From: Candidatus Caenarcanales bacterium
GTDB lineage: Bacteria > Cyanobacteriota > Vampirovibrionia > LMEP-6097
Assembly (NCBI GenBank): GCA_022447685.1
Contig: JAKVAO010000056.1
Coordinates: 1 to 18,172 of the forward strand
Length of the DNA stretch: 18,172 nucleotides
Direction: 5' to 3'
The notes below the pieces were generated by a model. It did not search any database. It saw nothing but the letters and a program-made list of their open reading frames with translations, and was not told the DNA's origin. A program made the translations under genes and the position numbers. Shown here one piece after another: positions 13,105 through 18,172 of the stretch (position 1 is the stretch's first letter; each line of letters opens with the position of its first letter).

Positions 13105-13270
13105 ACGGTGTTATTTGTTAAAACTTATAGTTCAAACAAACCTGAACTTAGATTTTAGCAAAAATCACAGATTTTTTGAAAAAAGGCTTGTAAAAACTTT
13201 ATTATTTCCTCACAAATCCACCATAGAAGCCTAGAAAAAAGCTTGGAATTAAAAGCACTTGCAATACGGG

Positions 13271-13276
13271 TATAAT
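13271..13276 (+). promoter_or_regulatory. -10 element, possible leaderless start of the acyl-CoA dehydrogenase gene
   Basis: A perfect TATAAT lies 6 bases before the ATG at 13283. Transcription would begin at or next to the A of that ATG. No Shine-Dalgarno is present upstream. TTGGAA at 13243-13248 is 22 bases away, too far for a standard -35. Confidence 0.5.
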
Positions 13277-13282
13277 GCAGAC

Positions 13283-14434
13283 ATGGATATTAAGCTAACA
13301 GAAGACCAAGAAATGTTCTGCAAAATGGTTGCGGATCTAGCTTCTAAAGAGTTCGCTGAAAAGGCTAAAGAAATTGATAAAAGCCATCGCTTCCCAGCTG
13401 AAAATGTCAAATTAATGGCTGAATGCGGTCTCATGGGACTCACAGTTCCAGAGAAATGGGGCGGTGCTGAAATGGACTATGTTTGTTACGCTTTAGCAGT
13501 AGAAGAACTTTCTAAAGCCTGTGCTAGCACTGGAACTATCTTCTCAGCGCACTTATCACTCTGCGCGATACCGATTTACAAATACGGCAATGAAGAACAG
13601 CATGAAAAATTCCTAAAACCATTAGCTACTGGTGAAAAACTTGGAGCTTTTGCTCTCTCAGAACCAGGAAATGGCTCAGATGCAGCTGCTATGCGTACTA
13701 GTGCCACTGAAGATGGAGATTATTATGTACTTAACGGCTCCAAAGCTTGGATCACGAATGGTGAAGTTGCTGATACTTATTTGATTTTGGCTCAGACTGA
13801 TTATGAAGCTAAACACAAAGGAGTTACAGCCTTTATTGTTGAGAAAGGTACTGAAGGAATGAGTTTCGGTAAACCTGAAGATAAACTTGGAATTCGTGCA
13901 AGTTCAACAACTCAAATTCACTTTGATAATTGTAGAGTTCCTAAGGCTAATGTATTGAGTAAGATTGGCGATGGCTTCAAAATCGCTATGGCGACACTAG
14001 ATGGCGGTCGTATTGGCATGGCAGGTCAAGCAGTTGGAGTAGCAAGAGCAGCTTTCGAAGATTCTATACGCTATGCACAAGAACGTGAAGCCTTCGGCAC
14101 TAAAATTTCAAATTTTCAAGCAATTCAATTCAAGTTAGCGAATATGGTAACAGATATTGATGCAGCCAAATTATTAATCTATAAAGCCGCTACAGCACAC
14201 GATAGAGGCGAGAATTTCTCCAGGTTTGCAGCACAAGCTAAACTATTTGCTTCTGAAATGGCAATGAAACATACGGTAGAGGCTATTCAAATTCATGGCG
14301 GTTACGGTTATACTACTGAATATAACGTCGAACGATATATGCGCGATGCTAAGATTACTGAAATTTATGAAGGTACCTCTGAGATTCAGCGTATAGTAAT
14401 AGCAAAAGACCTACTCAAAGAATATGGCATATAG
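13283..14434 (+). CDS. Acyl-CoA dehydrogenase (short/branched-chain type)
   Basis: This FAD enzyme of 383 residues oxidises an acyl-CoA to the trans-2-enoyl-CoA and passes electrons to an electron-transfer flavoprotein in the cytoplasm. Length and motifs are typical: FALSEPGNGSDAAAM (FAD and substrate contacts), WITNGEVAD, YAQEREAFGTKI, and QIHGGYGYTTEYNVERYMRD. The segment KITEIYEGTSEIQRIVI carries the catalytic Glu of the short/medium/butyryl class. The ATG at 13283 aligns with the usual N-terminus (DIKLTEDQEMF); an upstream TTG at 13259 is possible but overlaps the -10 box. Substrate chain length cannot be fixed. The 3' end overlaps the next gene by 11 bases. Confidence 0.93.
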   Translation: MDIKLTEDQEMFCKMVADLASKEFAEKAKEIDKSHRFPAENVKLMAECGLMGLTVPEKWGGAEMDYVCYALAVEELSKACASTGTIFSAHLSLCAIPIYKYGNEEQHEKFLKPLATGEKLGAFALSEPGNGSDAAAMRTSATEDGDYYVLNGSKAWITNGEVADTYLILAQTDYEAKHKGVTAFIVEKGTEGMSFGKPEDKLGIRASSTTQIHFDNCRVPKANVLSKIGDGFKIAMATLDGGRIGMAGQAVGVARAAFEDSIRYAQEREAFGTKISNFQAIQFKLANMVTDIDAAKLLIYKAATAHDRGENFSRFAAQAKLFASEMAMKHTVEAIQIHGGYGYTTEYNVERYMRDAKITEIYEGTSEIQRIVIAKDLLKEYGI

Positions 14435-15404
14435 TCAGCAAAATCCACCACCCTATTACAAGCAACAACTGCATAGAAAAATTTATCACGCAAAAAGCCA
14501 AATAGGTGGAATACGCTACTATGTTCCTGATGATATTAAGAGGCATAATATCAAAAAACGTCTGGAAGAAGAAATCAAAATCAGTATTCCAGAAGAAACT
14601 CCACAAGTAATTAAAGAACGTGAAGAAAGGCATGTTGTCGAGTCTGAACCTTTTATCCCCGACACTCACAATTTTAGGAAAAAAAGAATAAACCCTGAAG
14701 TTGTCAAAATTATTGAGCAATTAAGAACTGGTGAACTTGGTGTTGCTGAAGCAGCAAAGCTCATTCGTCAAGAAGATATTAAGCAAATCAAAGAAGAAAG
14801 AAAAAGAGTCGAATCTGAAATAAAAGAATTAAAACATAAGAGTCACCTCAAAAAGAAAAAAGATGAAACTTATACTATCTCCATAATGGGATCTTCAACT
14901 AACTTTGGAGCTTTTGGGATCAAGAAACCAGACCTATCAAGGCAGGATCAGCTTTGGCTAGAAAAAGCTCAATACTACTTCATCAACGCTGAAGAAAAAG
15001 GTATTCGTGTTGGCAGTGCAGCAGGCTATACCACTAGAGAAATTTTAGAAGCTCTTTGGGCAACAGCTGTTCATGAAGGCATCAACCCGAAACGTTTTCT
15101 CGTTCAACTATATACAGAGTCTAGATTTAACCCTAATCAAGTTGGCAAAGCTGGCGAAAGAGGTCTGGGGCAATTCAAAAAATCAACAGCTAATTTCCAT
15201 AAATTTAATTGGGATTTACTCAAAGGGGGCAATGATACTTATGCTTATCAGGCTAGATCCTCTGCAAAATTCGTTAAAATGGTAGGAGAGTCAGCTTATA
15301 ACAGTGTTGGACCAAAAGGCAAGCGTTATTCAAGTAAAATTAACCGCAGACTAATGCAAATCAACAAAACTGAAATCCCAAGCATTGCTGAGAACTGTTG
15401 TTAA
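14424..15404 (+). CDS. Lytic transglycosylase (SLT)-domain protein with charged N-terminal region
   Basis: The C-terminal third (about 205-315) is an SLT-like lysozyme-fold domain. QLYTESRFNPNQVG carries the catalytic Glu (E232), and GERGLGQFKKSTA is the second signature. It would cleave the glycan strands of peptidoglycan. The N-terminal 170 residues are very charged and include a predicted coiled coil (about 115-147). There is no signal peptide or transmembrane segment, which is odd for an enzyme acting in the periplasm; export by a specialised system or release by lysis is possible. The ATG lies inside the end of the acyl-CoA dehydrogenase gene, so translation is coupled. The two functions have no known link. 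Confidence 0.8.
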   Translation: MAYSQQNPPPYYKQQLHRKIYHAKSQIGGIRYYVPDDIKRHNIKKRLEEEIKISIPEETPQVIKEREERHVVESEPFIPDTHNFRKKRINPEVVKIIEQLRTGELGVAEAAKLIRQEDIKQIKEERKRVESEIKELKHKSHLKKKKDETYTISIMGSSTNFGAFGIKKPDLSRQDQLWLEKAQYYFINAEEKGIRVGSAAGYTTREILEALWATAVHEGINPKRFLVQLYTESRFNPNQVGKAGERGLGQFKKSTANFHKFNWDLLKGGNDTYAYQARSSAKFVKMVGESAYNSVGPKGKRYSSKINRRLMQINKTEIPSIAENCC

Positions 15405-15436
15405 TTCAAATAAAGCAATGATAATAGCTAACAGAG

Positions 15437-17293
15437 CTACTGCCCTAAAAACTGATTACCTAAATCCAATAATTGATTAATAGTATCAGCTGATTCATCA
15501 CTACTTATCTGCGTTGAATCTTTCTTCTTGTTTTTAGTTGGTATAGCCTTGAGTAGAGAGTTCACAGAAGAATTCAAAGATGATCTAGAGAGTGGAACTG
15601 CAAGTGGGCTCTGAACAGCTTTAGTATTCAGAAGTTTAAGTTCCTCAATTTTCACACTTGGCTTATCTGCAGGACCTCTGAGTTTAAACGCAATTTGTAA
15701 TTGCTCTGGTACTTTGAATAAGAAGTTAAAATTAACAATATTATCGAAACGATGCTTACCTTTACCTGTAAGCCTTGCAAGCTTAGTATCAACATCGATA
15801 TCAGAGAAATGAGTTTTTTGATTATAGATAGCAAAATTCGCTTTAGCTTCACCGAAGTGAGATTCAAGGGCTTTATCAAGAAATGCTGTATCCACTGGCA
15901 AAAATCTTGTAACTTTGTCTTTCTTTTTCTTTAGAATTTCCAAGAAACCTAAACGCCCATCGTGAAAATACAATGATCCTTTACCTCTCATAGACTGAAG
16001 TATAGAAGCATTATCAGCACCTGCAAATTCAATATTAAAATCAGGAATTTCAAAGAAACCTGTTACCTGAGCTATGGAATTAGGATTAAAAACATGATAA
16101 AGTTCTTCAATCTTCAAGCCTTCAAGAGAGCCTTTCGAATTCAAACATAACTTAGAATTCTCCATATTATATCTACTATTCAAACTGAAATCTAAGTTGC
16201 CAGAAGAAGTCTTAGCGTTATCTTTGTTGCTAATAGCGACAGTCCCTTTAGGGATCTTAAAATCCAGATAAGGGTTTTGAGCCATATTAATAGCAGTATT
16301 GAAATTAATTAGTGAGTTTAGCTTTAATAAATGATCCTTATCTGCTCCCATCATCATATCGTTCAAAGAAAAATTACCAGAACCTTGCATCAAAGCAAGT
16401 AAATCACCTGCAAGCTTGGCTTTTAGTTTAATATGATCTTGATTAGAGTTAGAAACATCTAAGAGCATTGCTTTTTTATCAAGAAGATCATCTGGAATAT
16501 CAGAAAGATTGACGTTCAAATTCAAATCACCATCACTCTTCATAGTATGTAAATCCCATGGAAGAGACTTCAGTGTGCCTTTGTATGTAAGCTTAGAAGA
16601 GCTAGAGCCAAATAAATTAGTATTAAAATTAATCGAAGACTCTTTCTCTGAATTAGCAAAGTCATTAGTCAATTCCAGATCTTTGATTAAAAGATTCAAA
16701 TTATTAATATCAATGGGCTTTGTGTTTTGCGTCTGATAAGAAATCTGAGCTTCATCAATCTCAAAACTATCCAACTGAAAAGAATCCAGAGCTATTGGGT
16801 CATTCACTTGAGCTGAAGATTCAGCATTAAGGTTTTCAGGGTTTGACTTAGCTTGATTTGCTGAATGAGAACTATTAGCAATAATTTGATTTATATCAAG
16901 TCCTTTCAGACTTACTTGATTGTTGGCATCAACGACTAAAAATAATTTAGGTTTTTCAATTTTAATCGACTCAAGAATAAATTTTCTTTGAAGTAGTGGC
17001 TTTAATTTGATTTCAAGAAAGAATTTATCTATATCAATAGCTTTAGCAACTTGAATCTCAGTAATTTCAAGACTTGGTTTTAATTTCAAAAAACTTAAGA
17101 AGTTAAAATGAAACTTATTAAAGTTGACGTCTACTCCAGTTTGAAGCTTAATTTGATCTTTAATAAGAGTTTCCCAGTTTTTCTTTAAATATAACTCAAA
17201 GAAGCCATAGGAAACTGAGATCAATAATATAAAAACTACTAGAACAGTTAATATAAACTTAAGCAAAGAAGATTGTTTTGGATTAGAGTCCAT
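15437..17293 (-). CDS. AsmA-like envelope protein
   Basis: This 618-residue protein has one N-terminal transmembrane helix (about 10-34, LLKFILTVLVVFILLISVSY). The rest is a long beta-rich region on the periplasmic side, as in AsmA/TamB/YhdP-type proteins. The AsmA N-terminal pattern is clear (TGVDVNFNKFHFNFLSFLKLKPSLEI, LLQRKFILESIKIEKPKLFL). The AsmA C-terminal domain is seen at about 400-560 (GKGSLYFHDGRLGFLEIL, FKLRGPADKPSVKIEELKL). The family is linked to outer-membrane assembly or phospholipid traffic, which implies a diderm cell. A Ser/Asn-rich linker lies at about 137-160. It starts 13 bases after the stop of the upstream gene and is convergent with the transglycosylase gene 32 bases away. 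Confidence 0.82.
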   Translation of the reverse strand: MDSNPKQSSLLKFILTVLVVFILLISVSYGFFELYLKKNWETLIKDQIKLQTGVDVNFNKFHFNFLSFLKLKPSLEITEIQVAKAIDIDKFFLEIKLKPLLQRKFILESIKIEKPKLFLVVDANNQVSLKGLDINQIIANSSHSANQAKSNPENLNAESSAQVNDPIALDSFQLDSFEIDEAQISYQTQNTKPIDINNLNLLIKDLELTNDFANSEKESSINFNTNLFGSSSSKLTYKGTLKSLPWDLHTMKSDGDLNLNVNLSDIPDDLLDKKAMLLDVSNSNQDHIKLKAKLAGDLLALMQGSGNFSLNDMMMGADKDHLLKLNSLINFNTAINMAQNPYLDFKIPKGTVAISNKDNAKTSSGNLDFSLNSRYNMENSKLCLNSKGSLEGLKIEELYHVFNPNSIAQVTGFFEIPDFNIEFAGADNASILQSMRGKGSLYFHDGRLGFLEILKKKKDKVTRFLPVDTAFLDKALESHFGEAKANFAIYNQKTHFSDIDVDTKLARLTGKGKHRFDNIVNFNFLFKVPEQLQIAFKLRGPADKPSVKIEELKLLNTKAVQSPLAVPLSRSSLNSSVNSLLKAIPTKNKKKDSTQISSDESADTINQLLDLGNQFLGQ

Positions 17294-17306
17294 GTAAGTA
17301 TTATAA

Positions 17307-17753
17307 CTAAGATTTCAGAGAAGTTTCTAATTGGGCTTTGCTTGGGAAAGCTTGCATGAGGGCAAGTAAATTATTTTGATTTTTTATTCTTTTATCAAAA
17401 CTTGTTTTTTGAGTAATTGAACCTGACATCTCTTCCAATTTAAATAAACCCTTAAATTGATTTTGAGCGTAGTCCAAAAATTCAGATAGAGCTTGATCAG
17501 CATTACCGTAGTTATTTCCTGTATATACCTTGATATATTCCTGCAATGCTTTAATACTTGAATCTGATAATTCAATCTCAGAATTTGAAGCAGCAATTTG
17601 ATTTCCTATATCTTTTATAATGGTTTTTAATACCGGCTCAGCAAAATCATTGAATCCATCTTCTCTAGTTGGTAATTCGATGAGATCTTGATTGACTTTA
17701 AAAGCTAATATTTGTAGTTTTGCTCTGTCTTGCCCTGGAATAGTTTCAGTCAC
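17307..17753 (-). CDS. Hypothetical protein, 148 residues, or second half of a frameshifted gene
   Basis: I do not recognise a family. The protein is soluble and mostly helical (KLQILAFKVNQDLIELPTR, VLKTIIKDIGNQIAASNSEI). It starts with a GTG that overlaps the upstream stop as GTGA, directly after AGGGG, so coupled translation is possible. The junction lies in a run of five G, where a one-base indel would fuse it with the upstream frame into a protein of about 258 residues. I cannot tell these cases apart. It precedes the AsmA-like gene by 13 bases, so the group is probably one operon. Confidence 0.55.
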   Translation of the reverse strand: MTETIPGQDRAKLQILAFKVNQDLIELPTREDGFNDFAEPVLKTIIKDIGNQIAASNSEIELSDSSIKALQEYIKVYTGNNYGNADQALSEFLDYAQNQFKGLFKLEEMSGSITQKTSFDKRIKNQNNLLALMQAFPSKAQLETSLKS

Positions 17754-18082
17754 CCCCTAGCATACTCATCAATGTCACTAATTTCACCTTTAAGCAATAC
17801 CGAGTACTCTGAGTTTTTCTTAAGTTCTTTAGCCAAGTTCCTAATTAGATTTGTATCAGCTAGTTTAAGTCCTAGAGAAGTTCCTTGCTCGCGCTTTCTA
17901 ATAGGTAAATCTGGCTGTATAGTTTGAAATCCATAAGAATCTCGATTATATATTAAATTTTCCACTTCACCTGTTTTGTAATTCTCTATATTTGTTGGAT
18001 AATTCTCTTTATTTCCATGCGCAATTCTGTATTGTTCAGGTATACGATACTTAACTTTTTGCTCTTTGTATTTAGCTGGCAC
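17750..18082 (-). CDS. Hypothetical protein, 110 residues, start uncertain
   Basis: I do not recognise a family. It is basic and Tyr-rich at the N-terminus (AKYKEQKVKYRIPEQYRIAH) and helical at the C-terminus. The listed start is a GTG at 18082. The frame stays open for 22 more codons upstream to a TAA at 18149-18151, with protein-like sequence (RLHYRRKTLKTGAADNNLGV) but no ATG, GTG or TTG in that stretch. The true start may be an unusual codon, or the gene may be a broken remnant of a longer one. Its 3' end overlaps the next gene by 4 bases. Confidence 0.5.
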   Translation of the reverse strand: MPAKYKEQKVKYRIPEQYRIAHGNKENYPTNIENYKTGEVENLIYNRDSYGFQTIQPDLPIRKREQGTSLGLKLADTNLIRNLAKELKKNSEYSVLLKGEISDIDEYARG

Positions 18083-18172
18083 ACCTAGATTATTATCAGC
18101 AGCTCCCGTTTTAAGAGTTTTTCTTCTGTAGTGTAGTCTGTAGCGGGATTACAGTGCCTTGGGGAAAGTTAA

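Noticed and set aside
1..18172. CRISPR arrays, rRNA genes or a replication origin
   Set aside because: No regularly spaced repeats, rRNA-like sequence or DnaA-box cluster was seen.

Overview
The window is AT-rich and densely coded, with many overlapping start and stop codons. TAA, TAG and TGA are all used as ordinary stops. An AsmA-type envelope protein, a lytic transglycosylase domain, an inner-membrane exchanger and a Zur/Fur-type regulator suggest a Gram-negative (diderm) low-GC bacterium. Several genes match no family I know, which fits a poorly sampled lineage. The phylum cannot be fixed from this window; a non-photosynthetic relative of Cyanobacteria is one guess only.

Layout. 1-1591: a gene-free flank, then a decayed IS3-family insertion sequence (about 254-1591) whose orfB carries an in-frame amber stop. 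1592-7382: the most interesting block, two divergent operons that look like a zinc-homeostasis module. Leftward run folE (zinc-type GTP cyclohydrolase I), a MerC-like Cys-rich membrane protein and a COG0523 (ZagA/YciC/ZigA-type) GTPase. Rightward run a His-rich protein, a 601-residue unknown protein with a similar Cys/His knuckle, and a Zur/Fur-family regulator, all overlapping. A palindrome in the shared intergenic region is a candidate operator. 7395-8468: a convergent cation/Ca2+ exchanger (CaCA) gene whose leader can fold into a long-range 12-bp helix. 8804-11065: a small CxxC thioredoxin-fold protein, a cupin, a DapA/NanA-family aldolase and a MarR regulator with a C-terminal Cys cluster. 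11237-12552: two unknown proteins. 12553-13104: tRNA-Ser(GCU) and, downstream of it, a rearranged noncoding stretch with a MITE-like element, displaced tRNA 3'-end fragments, direct repeats and strong terminators. 13283-15404: an acyl-CoA dehydrogenase, probably read from a leaderless mRNA, overlapping a lytic transglycosylase-domain gene. 15437-18082: a leftward group with an AsmA-like protein and two unknown proteins that overlap or are frameshifted.

How the genes may work together. The regulator would repress both divergent operons when zinc is plentiful. Under zinc limitation the COG0523 GTPase could deliver zinc to the FolE next to it, a relationship known for ZagA and FolE in Bacillus subtilis. 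The His-rich and Cys/His-knuckle proteins and the membrane protein could buffer, bind or move the metal. This is inference from family knowledge and gene order. The two large proteins of the rightward operon have no function I can assign and are the best candidates for something undescribed.
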